Positions 11,308-24,500 of a stretch of 64,000 bases of DNA are shown in pieces; positions within the stretch are counted from its first letter, which is position 1; each line of letters starts with the position of its first letter. This DNA comes from Heliopora coerulea (taxonomy: Eukaryota > Cnidaria > Anthozoa > Scleralcyonacea > Helioporidae), in contig JASJOG010000086.1 in NCBI GenBank assembly GCA_030142905.1, positions 62,001 through 126,000 on the forward strand, in the 5' to 3' direction. Position numbers and translations under genes: made by a program. The notes beneath the pieces were generated by a model. That model made no database searches and was not told where the DNA came from. It saw nothing but the letters and a program-made list of their open reading frames with translations.

Positions 11308-14300
11308 ATGAATCAAGATTGCGAAGATTTAAACCATTTGGCAAATGAAGAAGACACAGCAATAGCTTATGCTCTCGCCGACGCGTTAAGCAAGGACAAT
11401 GTGGAGAAATTCTTACATCTCTATGACGAAATTCCTGCGAGTGTTTTACCTCAAAGGGTGAGATTATTGTTATTAATATTTCCACTATTCACTGGGATCT
11501 GACGACAGCTGACTGCATATTGCGTAACGATCAATGCTGTGGTCAAGTGGCGAACTAGGCGAAACATTATTTAAACGCCGGAAAACTAACTGGCTGATCA
11601 GGTTGCTTCTTGACCAGCAGGGCCAGTAAGCAATGACTGAAAGCTGGCATCTGGATACCCAACTTTGATCGGTAATCGTTTTGTTTGGGCTTTGATTTAG
11701 TGTATTATAATCGCTGTTAATAAAATTCGTTCCAAGCAAGAAAACTACTGAGCACTCAGTCATCTGCTGAAGGTTATGTAACGTAAAACATAGACTCTGA
11801 ACCGGTACCTGGTCCTTTGAACAACGTACTTACAAAGAACCTGCCGTCGCTTGAAATGATATAAGGTAAAACATCCTAATCTTCAAATTACGTAGTTGAA
11901 TATTTAATACCTCGTTGGTCGGGGGCGTCGATTTACAGCGCTTTGACGTGATTGGTAAAGATTTGCCTACACAACGAAGCTGAAAAAAAAATATATGTAT
12001 ACATATATATATATGTTATCTCAAGGTACACGTTACGATCATATTATTTATTTATGATTTGCATGTGTGCGATTGACGGATGAGTTTCTGGTTGAAGGAA
12101 AAAGCGCTTTCAAGCTCAATGTGGAACTACACTGTATCTCAAAGCTGGACGTGCGGATCGGCATTCTAATAAACTGTCTGTGGTATTCGCTTGGGTTTCC
12201 AGAAAGAGTGAAATCCTTTCGTGGACGGCTGCCCTTCTGATGTCCACAGACGACAGTAAGCAGTTATTTGAAAGTCAACCACAGCTTTCTTGGGTTGGTA
12301 TAAAAATTTCACCAAACGATAACGAGATCGCCATTTGGCTAGGCTTGTACGTGTCGATTTCATGTCCATTTCTACGTCGTGTCGATTTCTACGTCGTGTC
12401 GATTTCATTGTTGGATGTGAAATCTGTTTCTCTGTCTCAAAAACAGCCCGGCTTTTGTTGGTTGTCTATCTTCGTTCTTAGTCGTTGACACTATTAGGTT
12501 TTTATATATTATGTGGCTTTAATGGGGAATTGGAGACTTAAATGAATATTCCAAATTTGCACGTTCTTTCGTCTTAGTTCTTCAAGATTTCAATGTTGGA
12601 CTTTGTACAAATACCAAGATAGATTTTGTCGTACAAAATTTGCCTGTCCTCCACGAGACCTCCAGCATTGGACAAGACAAAGCCTTCGCCAGCCTGTCCA
12701 TTTTTTAAACTGGTCTTTTAGCATTTTTTAGCTTTCAGACCATATTTTCAATTTGAACAGTGGAAAACGACACGGGTACAATATCAAGGATCATTCAGAA
12801 GACATTTTTGCGTTCTCCCCCACGTCTCCACGAAAAATTTTTACAGTGTTTACGCAAGAGGACACTTGGTATTACGATTTTTTTCTGTATAAATACTGTC
12901 CCTTAAACATTTGTCCTTTTTGGAACCTGATCTTTGAATTACAACTCTTTCTTAACAGCGTGGAAATATAATATTATATTATTTTTATTAATGTTCTCTG
13001 AAGATTCCTTCTTGACTGGTCTCTGATTGTGTACTTTGCACAATATCCTCTTTAAGTTTAAAAGGTTTGAAATATATTTCGCATTCGTGAGGGCTAGTTT
13101 TTGATTTCTAAATTATTTTTTATAGCTGGGTAACATTAAAGAGATGGCCAGACAAGTAGCAGCCCTGACCAGAACTTCCAATTATCGTCACAGCCCAGTG
13201 TCAAGCAAAGACTTGCCTTACTACGGAATTAATCAATCTCTACAAACGCCGCAATTATCCTTGAACGGGCCACTAGGTTCTACCGATCCCACTGCATTTA
13301 AGACTCCACCTGAAGGCTGCACGCCTGTCGATCATAAACAATTTGACTATGGGGAAGAAGCGTTAAAGACATTAGCAGCAGAAAGCACATGCAATCTACC
13401 TCTGACTGTATTATGTAATGAAACTAGTCATCTAAATGATTCTATTTTTGTACAAAAGGATGGTTTGTCAGCTGAAAAATATGGGAAATATAATGATAAA
13501 GATGGGAGCAAAATTGATGATGATTCCTACCATACTCCTCCAGAGTATCAAGGTACAAGATCTCGATTTAAATAATTAAATGTGCTTCATTGTCAAGTAC
13601 ATTTTCATCTATCTTAAGGTGACTTCCCTGAGTAATTTTTAACTGAGACATACTTCCTGGACTGTCAAGAATCATGATGTACCCTAGAGTAAGGAAGGAT
13701 TATGGGCCTTACATGCATGCCTCCTTTTGCTGACAAAACTTGATGATAGTCTCCATTGAATGTATGTCAAATCTTTTTTTTTAAGACAGGGTTCAACCTG
13801 ACTCAAGTCTAAATATTAACTCACTCAACTCAAGCTAGGTGAATGACTGAACTCATCTTCAGATTAGACCTCACACAGCCAGTATTTGACTCAAGACTGG
13901 AGTTCAAGTACTGTATGGCAACTCAGTTGCAACTTAGGGTATAAACTTAACCGATAAAATTATCTGTGTTTCTGAAAGTGATAGCCCTGGGAATTTTAGC
14001 TGAAAATATTTTTGTACATTCTTTATTTTAGATGATGATAGTTCTGTTCCTCCAGATGAGCTTATCACTTCTGTCATCCATCATGTTTCAAAAACATCTC
14101 CGGACATTTCTGAAAAGGGAAACAAAGGTATTCTGAATTGCAAGGTTGAGTTAGACAATATGTCTTCCCAGGAAGAGTGCGAAAAACCTGACATTTCAAT
14201 TGAGGAGAAACTAACACAGTCTGACACAGATAAGGTGAATTCTGAAATGAAGAGCTTGGATGGTTCACCTAGTATCAGGAGTAATTTTCTACAAGAAGAT

Positions 14301-16628
14301 GATGATTCTGGAATCTCTATGGTCCAAGAGAATGATGTCAATCATGATTCCAAGACAATATTTAATGACAAGAATTCTAGAGATGGAAAAGTTGAACATA
14401 GATCAAATCTGAAAGTGCATTCTGAGAATTATACTCAAAGGCCAGGTACTATTTCAGAAAAGAGAAATCGTCCATCCCAATCTGAATCCAAGTATTCTTA
14501 TTCTAACTTTCGTGAGGCGGAGGATAGTATTGGATGGCAAACTCGTTACAAGAGAATTGGCAGAAAGCGAAATGAGAAAGATTTTGAGAGGAGGCTCAAC
14601 TTTAATGACACAGATGGTTATGGGCAAATTGAAAGAAGTAGTAATCAGGATTTTTCTCGAAAGGCATTGAGAGAGGGGAGGAATAAAGATAAGAACATCA
14701 GAATGGAAAAAATAAAAAGTTTAAACAAAACAGGGGAGAAGTTAACTGATGGCCATGAGAAAGGCAGAGACAATAGTATATGTGGAAGCAGAAAGAATGA
14801 AGACAGTGAAATCAATGAACTCACTTCTCTGCCTGTTTCAAAGCGGACTGGCAGACGTGGTGGATCATCACCAAATGGTGTAAAAAAAATGGAGGGTAGA
14901 TGGACCAAGAATAGCTTTAAGGATAATTATAGTGAGACAGAAAACAGAGAGGAGTTGACTCTGAGAAATTCTCCATCTGCTACAATGCAGCCAAATGGTT
15001 TCTCGTACAGAGATGCACTATTAAAAGAGGGGGCAAAAGGTAAAATAGCTAAAATTCTTCAATGTATGTATCATAATTTAATGAATACAAACTATGTAAA
15101 TCCTGAATATAGTAATACTGTTCTTTCCAAACTAGATCGACATTGTATATGCACTAAATCAGAAACCAACTTTTGATGGAGTTTTTGTTCAATTTTTCAT
15201 CTTTTTGTTTCACTCATTTATAGCAAAAGCATTTGTTCCCTTGAAGTTTTACCCTCTTCTCAATGTTGCAGAAGAATTTCTTTCGACAAGTATTTGATCC
15301 TGATACAGAACCAATTAAACAAAAAAAAGTTTCTACATGTGACCAAATGAGAAAATTTTGAAAGCAGACACACCATTGCAATTTTACTATCTTTTAACAC
15401 ACTTAACTGTGTCATACCACTGTTAAGAATATGTTGAAATATGGCCAATATTGGGCTATCCCACTGTCCTGCTCAACCATGTTGATTGGTATGACAATAG
15501 CAAAATGTTTAAATTTAAGAGAAACACTGGCGGACTGTAATACCATCATACTGTATCATGGCAAAGTTTGTTGAAATTCAGCTAAAGATACATGAAGTAC
15601 ATAACAGCTGTTGTAGTTTTGCTAAAAATCAACAAAAGATGGTGCCTTAGTATGAGCCTGGTACATGATTAAGTATGTTTAATTGGAAAATGTAATGTAA
15701 ATTTAAGTAACAGATATATTTTACAGGCATCAGGAAATTCCTTAATCATTCCATGATTTTGGTTCTGTCTTTCAGTCTCCAAATCAAAAGATACAAGCCA
15801 ACATCAAATGATTCCCTTTAAGGCTGACAGTTCTACAGAATTTGATGTGTATTCAGCTGCAAATTATTTATCATCAGGTAGTATGGCTGTTTGTCATTGG
15901 TGTGTTGGCAAGTGATGTAGTTAATTAGTTGCCTAGATAGAGATTTTTCAGGGGTTTTACCAGGATCTGCTATTTAAAGATTGATTATAACACCAGACAT
16001 TAAAATGTAGTATTATTTCTAAAAGGCCACTATGGTAAAGTGCATTGGGGTGATACAATTCAACAAGATTGTTTTAGTGCTGGATTAATTTTTTTGTGAC
16101 AGCTTCTACCTATTAGTGCTTGATTGAAAATAATTATAATTCTAACATTGTTTTAATTTTACCTGTTCATTTTTCTTGTCATCTGTTTAGTGTGGACCAG
16201 TGTTAACAATTTATACAGTAAAGGTAAGCTTCTTGGTCTGCACAATGTTGTAACCAGTGGTATACATGTCAACAGGAAATTGTTTAACATGTGAATGTGA
16301 GTTCTACATTTTTATTAATGATTGAGACAGCTGTACAAATACTAGAACTCAGAAAATGAAGGTTCCTGTATTAGTGTGTGATGGTATTTGCCTGCATGTG
16401 GTTCATAAGTAGAAATCCTAATACATCACTAATTGTATGTATTTTTGATGTGTGATAAATGATCAAGCTCAAATCAACATAAACACTTGTTGTCTTTACT
16501 TATGATTTACATTGTGGCTCAATGTTTAGGGTTTCCTGTCACTTGCTTGTAGGGATGTTTATTGATTGGCTTTGTTATAAATTATCTTTTTAGATCCTTC
16601 AAAAGTATTTATTTACAGTGATGACTAA
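11308..16628 (+). CDS. Unrecognised six-exon gene, about 584 aa, Ser/Asp/Lys-rich and probably largely disordered
   Basis: Exons: 11308-11457, 13126-13552, 14032-15039, 15776-15877, 16191-16223, 16594-16628 (stop TAA). Every junction is GT-AG, the phases are consistent, and the total is 1755 nt including the stop. The first ATG of the first exon was taken as the start. Residues 1-65 look folded and helical (segment DTAIAYALADALSKDNVEKF). The middle, about 70-510, is rich in Ser, Asp, Asn, Lys and Glu with no domain I know. A short conserved-looking block near 515 reads FSYRDALLKEGAK, and the last 45 residues contain EFDVYSAANYLSSVWTSVNN. The two ends may be the functional parts. I cannot name it. 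The two small last exons were chosen because they keep frame and end in a stop; they are less certain than the first four. Confidence 0.75.
12363..12409. repeat. 18-bp tandem repeat, 2.5 copies
   Basis: TTTCTACGTCGTGTCGAT repeats in the first intron of the unrecognised gene. Confidence 0.7.
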
Positions 16629-19447
16629 GACTTGCCTGAGTTCCATCTCATCCTTTGCAAACTGGATGCTTCTGTCACAAAGAATTAAATTATTATTTAT
16701 GTCATATGCTTCAGCTATGGAGATACCAGCCAGAAAACATAGTCTGGTGATAAAAATTATTGTCTAGCAAATGTTTCTTAAGAAAGCCATATTAAACACC
16801 AAGAAAGTGGCAACAGACTCTTTAATAAAAAAATTTTGTCACATCGTGAGTAACATATCGGGATATCCATTCTCTCCCTCACATCTATTTTTGTAATAGC
16901 CCAGGTTATTTAAGCTGATAGTTATATGTAAATCTGTATCACTCTGATGTTACTTGTGAAGTAATGAAATGGTAGTTATTAGAGTTTATATCCACCTTCT
17001 TGATGTCTTCATGTTCAATATGGCCTTCTTAAGAAATATTTGCTGGGCAAATATAAATGCATAACAATGTGATTATGCAACTATTTTATGTCATTATGTG
17101 CATACAGCTACACACAGACATGCATGTACTTATCTGTCATGTATAATTAGTTGTTTAGAAACACAAATAACATTGCAAATACTTGAAAATAGGTTTCATG
17201 TTATCAAACATATAGAAAATAGCCTGTGCTTTTGCACCACTCGATTTTACTTCACTGTAATTTCTTCTGTTAAAATAATGGGGTCATTCTTTTTTTATGA
17301 AATTATGCAGTCACAGAAGTAATTATTGTAAGATAGTTCATATAATCAGACATACACCATGGGTACATGATGACTCTTTCCCACCATGTGAAATTGATTT
17401 TACTGAAGTTGACATGCATAGTCACATGAATGTAACAGAGATTAAACTGAAGTCTCTGACAGAAAAAAAACAAAAGTTACATATACACTGATAAATAGTA
17501 CAGGTACATCCTAGTTCTGCAACTTACTGACAGTAATTGTCGCTTTAGTAAGTTAGATAGTGTTAAAATTCAAAGTAACCAATCTTTAGTAATGAAACAA
17601 GATAATTGTTTTAATCCAGTGTAAGTCACTGGTGTTTTTACTTGTATTATCAAACCTTCCCATGGAAAACTGATTGATGACTAAGTAATCATGTTGATGT
17701 TTTAGCAATATGAAGATTGAGCAAGGTTTAATCACTACAAATTGAAATGAAAGCTGCAAAAAGAATCATGTGAGAAGCAACTGATAGTTATAACCAATCT
17801 TGCTTGTCTATAAGTAACCTATTATTTTAATTGTCACAAAGTATGATGAAAGTCTTTGATCTAATTGCAACTAAGCATGTTCCAAATGCTCAGCAGTAAC
17901 AAAAAAGATTTTGTCATGTGTCTACTTTGTTGTCTGGCATTGTAAAATACTTACACTATGGGCTCTAATTTCTGTTTATGCTCACTGGAATTCATTTTTA
18001 TTTTAGTGCAAATGACTATTTTTTGTATGAATATTGGTTTGCTTGTTTCAAATGATACACAAAATATTTACGGTAGTGTAGTATCATCATTGGCAAATGC
18101 AAAATTCTTAACTATTGATAGAAATCACTTTACAAACTGCTTGGTCTAATTTTAGTTCAAAAAAATTTTACATGAAGAGAAAATTGCATGACAATAATGG
18201 TGAGTAAGCATAAAATGCTCACTTCATGTTACTCAGAGAATGATTCATTTGGCAAAAGAATTGGCTTTATGTATTTACTATATTTGCTGCCATTCTGTAT
18301 AATCACAGAGTAGCAGTTTGTTTAAAGGAAGAAACATAAACTTTTCCTGAAATTTAGAAAGCTCTTCAGTTGTGCTTTAAATGCATTATGAACATCCAAA
18401 CAAATTCACTCCCACAACAAATGGGCCCCCTGAAAGTGCAATACATACATAGTAATAGAATAAATCTGAAATTAACCCATAAAGGGGCTAGGGCACACTT
18501 TATTGTACTCCTCACAGGGGTAATCCCTGGGCATCAAAGGGTTAAAGATCCCCTTCACAACCAATTCTTTAATCCATTAAGGGGAAAGGGCACACTATCA
18601 TTTCACTCTGGCTAATGCCACCCAATTTTACTTATGGGGATTAGCTCTGCCCCTTAATGAGTTTAAAAACATTGAAGCATTACACACATCATGCAAATGC
18701 AATATGTCCAAGTTCAAATATGGTGATCAATTACAAAACATAACTCATTAAGGGGCAGGGCTTATCCCTATGACAAGGAAAATTGTTTGGCATTAGCCAG
18801 AGTAAAATAATGTGTGATCTTACCTCTTAATGGGTTAATTTCCTTTACAAATATGCTACAGCCAAATGTCAAACTCAAAATCAAGTTCAACTAATTTAGG
18901 AGTAGGCAACCCACTATACTAAATATACTAAATCATTAATTTTGGTGTTACCCAGAATAAAAATTTAAAGTGCACTCTTGCACCTGAGTCAGTGAACCAG
19001 ATGACAATTGAAAATTAAGTTACTGGACAGACCATGATTTTTCCAGCTCTATGATAATGAGAACTCATAAAAGCAGTCATTTCATGAACTTAAAAAGCTG
19101 ATGTACTTCCATAAACTCAAAACTCAAGAAATAAAACATACATTGTAACATTTATCTTTCTTAAAAAAAAACTTAGTTATTTTCATCAGAACTCAAACTA
19201 ACATGGGGTGATAGGCCATTTCTTACATTTGTAACTCTCTTAAAAATACTTATGGCAAAAAGGTAACAATTGTACAGTACTATTGTGCTATAAAACTTTA
19301 AGCTTTTAGTGGTCAAAATAACTCAAAATAAGTGTAGGCATTTTTGTTTGTCCTAAATGAATACCTTAAAACAGAGATTAATACACAATACCAGTGGCTC
19401 TTAAGATGATACCTTATTGTGATAACTAAAGACTTGATTTATAGATA
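16629..19447. other. Convergent intergenic region with dispersed repeats
   Basis: 2.8 kb between the 3' ends of the unrecognised gene and the ankyrin gene. AT-rich, without supportable coding sequence. The dispersed repeat cluster at 18480-18840 is the main structure. Confidence 0.7.
18480..18840. repeat. Cluster of a dispersed about-100-bp repeat, two copies forming a hairpin
   Basis: Copies at about 18480-18545, 18570-18665 and, inverted, 18745-18840. Shared core: a start near TTAACCCATTAAGGGG, then ACTCTGGCTAATGCC, then CAATTTTACT, and an AATGGGTTAA-like end. Related copies with the core CTCTGGCTAACGNCAGACNATTTTACTCGTCA lie at about 5276-5350, 9340-9420, 28360-28410, 30960-31035, 31318-31382 and 33312-33402, with mirror copies in the right arm. 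It is non-coding and has the look of a short MITE or SINE-like family. Confidence 0.75.
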
Positions 19448-21529
19448 TCAGCACTTCTTCTGAGACTTTGGGGATAGGCCATTAAGTGCTCCAGCACAAT
19501 CTGATAATCGTCTTTTCAACCGTTTACAAGTGGACTCACAATTATGAATCTTGTGACCTACGTTATCACGTTCGTGTTTAAGTTTTGTAAGTTTTAACTT
19601 TGTGGCTTCTTCAGAATTTTGCAGGGCTGCAAGTTCTTCTTGGAGTCTTTTAATAGACTCATTCAACAAGGTTCTCTTCACAGTCATATCTTGAAGGCTT
19701 TCCTCATTATTGGTAATCTCATCTTCCAGTTTTGACTTTGACATCTTCAGCTGATGTAATGCTGACTGGGCTGAATCTACCTTCTCTTTATCCCCAGTAA
19801 TCACTTCTTTTAGTAAACTCTGGAACCGTTCAGAAACATCGGGCTCTGAAAGTAACTTAACAAGTAATACTGGTGTCACACTTACTCCTTTACTACCACT
19901 ACTCTCAGCACATCTAGGAGTCTGCATATCAGAAATACTTTCCATTTGATATGAGGAAGAACAGCTTTCAGAAACTGGTGGTGATGGCAACTGGATGTTA
20001 TGTGATGGGCTTTTGGTATCCAAAATTTCTGAACATGTTTTATCATTACAATGGCTGTTACTGTTTGCAGAATGCAAGGTATCTTCCTGTGTATCACCAC
20101 CTACTAAATTAAGTTCAGCTGTTGGTGTTCCACCCCTTTCCAAACATGGCAAATGTTCTGAATCATGTACTATTTCCATGCCTTTGTTGTTATGATTCAA
20201 CATAGAATTATTAGTAGATTCAGTGATGTTGACATTCAGATCAATTTGTTTCTCTATGACAAGGCTGTCAGGAGTAAATGAATCATCTTGGATTTCCATG
20301 TTACAATTTTCACTATTACCACCATTAACCTGCAGTACCAGGTCAGAACCAGGATTGCCTGCAGCCTGGTCAATTCTTATTGGAGTCCTTTCTGTGTCCA
20401 CGATTTTGTCAGTTGTTGCCTCATCAGCAACAGTTAATACCACCTTTTGTTGTTCAGTCATTGGAAGCTTCTTGAGTGGTTCTGTGAATGATCGCTCTGT
20501 TGTCAAGGAGGCATTCACAATTAGGCTTGGTTCCAAGCATGAAGAATCTGACCTGTCATGGACACCTTGGTCAGTAAAGGAATGTTCTCCATCATGTTGA
20601 TCAGGATCTGCTCTGTGTTCACAACAGCATTCATCACACTCTGGTAATGGTTCCATTTTTACCACAGGAAGCAAAGATGTCGAAGATTTGTAGTCTTCTA
20701 TTAAGGATGCCATTTCTGGAAATGCATTTTTCATGGCAACCCTCCGAGGTGTGTCACCATTGTTATTTTGTGCATGAAAATCCACATCCCCAACACCTTT
20801 AACCAGGGTATTGATAGCACCCAACACTTTTATGCTCCTCGAAGCAGCTGCAATATGCCACAGTGTGTTGCCATTTTTGTCTCTGCAACATAAACCTCCG
20901 CGTACAAACTCAGCAGATAGCTTGTCCTTCTTCAGCAGGTTTTCTAGCCGTTCACAAAGCACCGTAAACAAGGACTCATAATACAAGGTAAGCCTCTGGC
21001 TGTTAGCATCGTTCAGCAATTTAAGGCAAAGCTGTAGTGGCGTATTACGTTCGATGTACTCGAACATCAGAAGTATTTGTGGACAGTTTTCGGTGAGAAT
21101 TGCAAGAACCTTCGTAAAAACTTGAATAATGTTCGAGAGGGAAAAGCGACGTCCACCAGTTCGATTACAACGAGTGTCAACAGCTCTTTCGTGCGCTTGA
21201 CAAGCTACAAGGCGATGCAACGCTGTCTCCCCTTCTTTGTTGGTGCTTGCCAGGTCGAAATCCTCCTCTGCAAGCCACTTCAGCACGGCCAATTTGCCAT
21301 ACACGCTTGCCCAGTGTACTAACGGGAAACGAAAGTGCTTCTCTTCATCTGGAATGTCGCTATTCTTGTCCCAGCCGTGAGCAACCATGTTGTGAACACA
21401 TAGCTTAAATCTGTCCAAACTCTTAGCATCATTCCGTTTGCACAACAAAAGCTCGACAAGCACTTCGTGGTGTGAAACACTACAGTTTTCGTCGCAAAAT
21501 ATCGTGTGGCCTTCCTTGGCGCCAAACAT
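19448..21529 (-). CDS. Intronless ankyrin-repeat and coiled-coil protein, 693 aa
   Basis: A single uninterrupted reading frame from ATG to stop, with no splice-like breaks. Residues 68-112 form an ankyrin unit (VHWASVYGKLAVLKWL, then GETALHRLVACQAH). Further units are at about 165-180 (NTPLQLCLKLLN), 218-245 (NGNTLWHIAAASRS) and 255-282 (NNNGDTPRRVAMKN). A Cys/His cluster follows the repeats near residue 295 (ECDECCCEH). Residues about 300-550 are Ser/Thr/Glu-rich and probably disordered. Residues about 565-675 form a charged coiled coil (QLKMSKSKLEDEITNNEESL and following heptads), with a basic tail. The architecture suggests a scaffold or adaptor, with ankyrin units binding a partner and the coil dimerising. 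I do not recognise the family. The lack of introns in an intron-rich neighbourhood could mean a retrocopy or a naturally single-exon gene. It is convergent with the gene ending at 16628. Confidence 0.88.
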   Translation of the reverse strand: MFGAKEGHTIFCDENCSVSHHEVLVELLLCKRNDAKSLDRFKLCVHNMVAHGWDKNSDIPDEEKHFRFPLVHWASVYGKLAVLKWLAEEDFDLASTNKEGETALHRLVACQAHERAVDTRCNRTGGRRFSLSNIIQVFTKVLAILTENCPQILLMFEYIERNTPLQLCLKLLNDANSQRLTLYYESLFTVLCERLENLLKKDKLSAEFVRGGLCCRDKNGNTLWHIAAASRSIKVLGAINTLVKGVGDVDFHAQNNNGDTPRRVAMKNAFPEMASLIEDYKSSTSLLPVVKMEPLPECDECCCEHRADPDQHDGEHSFTDQGVHDRSDSSCLEPSLIVNASLTTERSFTEPLKKLPMTEQQKVVLTVADEATTDKIVDTERTPIRIDQAAGNPGSDLVLQVNGGNSENCNMEIQDDSFTPDSLVIEKQIDLNVNITESTNNSMLNHNNKGMEIVHDSEHLPCLERGGTPTAELNLVGGDTQEDTLHSANSNSHCNDKTCSEILDTKSPSHNIQLPSPPVSESCSSSYQMESISDMQTPRCAESSGSKGVSVTPVLLVKLLSEPDVSERFQSLLKEVITGDKEKVDSAQSALHQLKMSKSKLEDEITNNEESLQDMTVKRTLLNESIKRLQEELAALQNSEEATKLKLTKLKHERDNVGHKIHNCESTCKRLKRRLSDCAGALNGLSPKSQKKC

Positions 21530-24500
21530 TCTCAGCCCTTGTTTCCGTGAAGTATAAAGAATACAAGGTAATCTCTAAGTTCTAATTTGGAAAGACGCGG
21601 TTTGTGGGACAACGCACCATGGACAGTTTAAGAACTGATCAACTGACCTCTCTATCCTTCTTCATACTCCGGATAAACCCTAGCTTCTCCTCCAATTCCC
21701 TATTTCAGACAAAATCACCCCATAACTCCACCTTCAATCCCACAAGCTAACGGGGAACTTTTCCAAACGACCATCACAGCCAAAGGATTGAATTAATAAA
21801 TATGTTTCGCCCAAATTGAGACAAAGAAAAAAACTCTTTTTACAAGCAAAACCGGCCCAAATTATCATTTCAGGCAGAGATTGCATTGGTCAACTCCCAG
21901 CAAATTTATTGGAATCATTTGGAAAACTGGTAGAAGGTATAAAGGAAGGACAAGGCCCAGTTCATGTCTTAGTTAACATCGCATATTTTTCCCTTATGTT
22001 TTTCTATTTGCAATTTTGTGCGCGACGTAAAATCAGGCAAAGGTCCCGTGGCCTTACATGACCAGCGTCGGCGTTCCCACGAAGAATAGCCCAACCATTT
22101 TCACAGACCTATGGACACCACTTTTTTTTCTCCGTTCATTTTCATATTTTTGTAAATCTGTGAGACATAAATAGATTAAGAACCGGCGGACCGAATTGCC
22201 AGTTGCGAATTCCGTGTTCCCAGTTCAGTGTTCCCAGTTCTGACTTCTGTTCTTTGACTGGTAGCTTTCGACCATTAAATGTTGATATGATTAAGTGGGA
22301 AGTGCGAGAAGTATGTTATTTATTTAATCCTTTCAATGTTATACGTCCATTTTCTAAGTACTATAGAAACTGCAAAGTCAGAACTCGGATGTGAGAAATC
22401 AGAAGTGGTCTTAACGGCCATCATAGCTTCACAAATGGGAGATTTGTTGTATCTGGTGAGCCGTTTCGTTCCAAAGGAGAATGGCATTTTTAGGGGGGGG
22501 TGGACTAGGGTAAAGTATTGACGACAGTGCTGATGATGTTCGGATGTTACGGACCATTACACGACAGTCTTGCCAGTCACGTTGAAAGTGTTCAGGAGGA
22601 CGTAAAAGAACGTTCGAGAAAGAACGTATATCATGACTATTGTTGTTTCATATGCTAAAACACTGTTTGCTGTCGCCGTAGCAACTTTGTTAAATCCCTG
22701 TCATTTACGCGAAGTCCCTGTTCATGGAAAGTGGAACGACGACTGGTCACAGGAGTTAAGGGGCGTTGCTGTGGTAAAAGGAACAGCATTCAAGATCTTT
22801 TTACGTCGTTTGACTTCGCGTAAAATAGAAAGTTTAGTGGCAACAGAACGTAAAATCCAAGTCAGTATAACTGCCTGGACACTGTCTGGGGGCATCGGTT
22901 ATTCACTGTGCTGCCATTCATTAAGCCAGTTCTAAAATGGATCGTCTTTATTGTAAATAGAAATTTTCTTTACAGAACAGGCCAGTTTCAATTATCTGTA
23001 ACATAAGAAGAAATAGCAACTGAAAATCGTAACGGCAAAATACAGTTTCACTGAACATAAGCTGCCCTGTTAAACATGTTTTGTTCGGGATATCAGGAAA
23101 TCTAAACAAAGAATTGCACAAAGGAACTTACTCCAAAACAGACTGTTTGCGATTCATTTGTTAAATAAAATGAGTTTTCGCATGCTACAGTTATACCTTG
23201 AAGACAAGGGCAAGAAATAATCACGGCAGCAAATATTTTTGAAAGAAGAAAGAAGTCGCTTCAGTTAAATATCGAGTATGGATCCCGTTTCAACGGACAC
23301 ACATTGTTTGCCAAACAAAGATGTCTGTGCAAACAAAAGAAAACGTTGGATGGTTTGAATTGAAATAACCGTTTACCTTTAACAACGGTTTAATTAGGGA
23401 GGAGCCAAAATAGTTTAGATTTTTAATTACTCCCGTGTTTGTTCAAAACTTTCCTCTGAGTCCTTTGATACGGCAAGATTTAATGTCTCAGAAGTCAGTG
23501 GTGATATAGCAGTTCATAGCCACAAACCGTCGATTAAGAATCTCAGAAGTCAACAGTCCCCTCTGTCTTATGTTTATGTTTAGTCTATTAAGGGACTGAT
23601 TGCACAGCGTACTCTAGTCCGAACTCACGATCCATATCTTAAAAAGGTTTTTGTATTTTCAATTAATAATATAAAAATAGAATACTGCGTAGACGTATGA
23701 TAAGGTACAAAGTTTAGAGAAGGATATGACCCAATAAACTCTTCAAAATTGTCCAGTCGGAATACACATACACACACACACAAAAACCGTTTGAGCAATC
23801 GAGTTAGATTTACTAATAGAAATGCTCCTTTATGAAGTAAAATTATCGCAAGGGAATTATTGCATTCAAGTCTTGTCTGTTAAGGATAAGAACCTTGATC
23901 GTTTGACTCTTCTAAATAATTATGCGCCTATTTGATCTGAAGTCTGAGTTGAAATTAGAGCTAATAGAATAATACCCAGTTCCTACGAAGGCTGAACATC
24001 GATGACGACTCTTCGAGACTCGATGAAAAATTATGAACACAGTTTCAATAAATTCAACTTAAATTATAGAGCTAACGGACTAATGCTCCTATGCACTTTT
24101 ATTAAAGAATTTAATTAAAGACCTCAACGAATGTACTGAGAGTTAACTCAGGTCAGAGTGTTGTAAGCTGTTGTCACGTAGCCTTGTCGTGACAACCCTC
24201 TGGAACTTTAAGGAAACGTTTGAAATTTTTTTAAATGTTCAGATTTTCAAATACTGTGGCCGTTAATGTTATTATTTAAAATAATAAGTGGGCTAAATCT
24301 ATTGGCCGTGTCAGGCGAAATTACCAAGCTACCTTTCATAGTATTTCAACTGGTCGCAACGGTATCATTAAATGCAAACTAAGAGCAAGGTCATTAACGA
24401 CGATAATGGGACTTTTGAATTTTTAGTTCAAGGTGAATAGCAACCCTTGAATGGTGAAGTTCTTTTCAATGGTCTGTAAAATAATTACCAGAATTAATCA

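Noticed and set aside
22633..22935. 100-codon plus-strand frame
   Set aside because: Isolated, no similarity recognised, and frames of this length are expected by chance in 5 kb of intergenic DNA.
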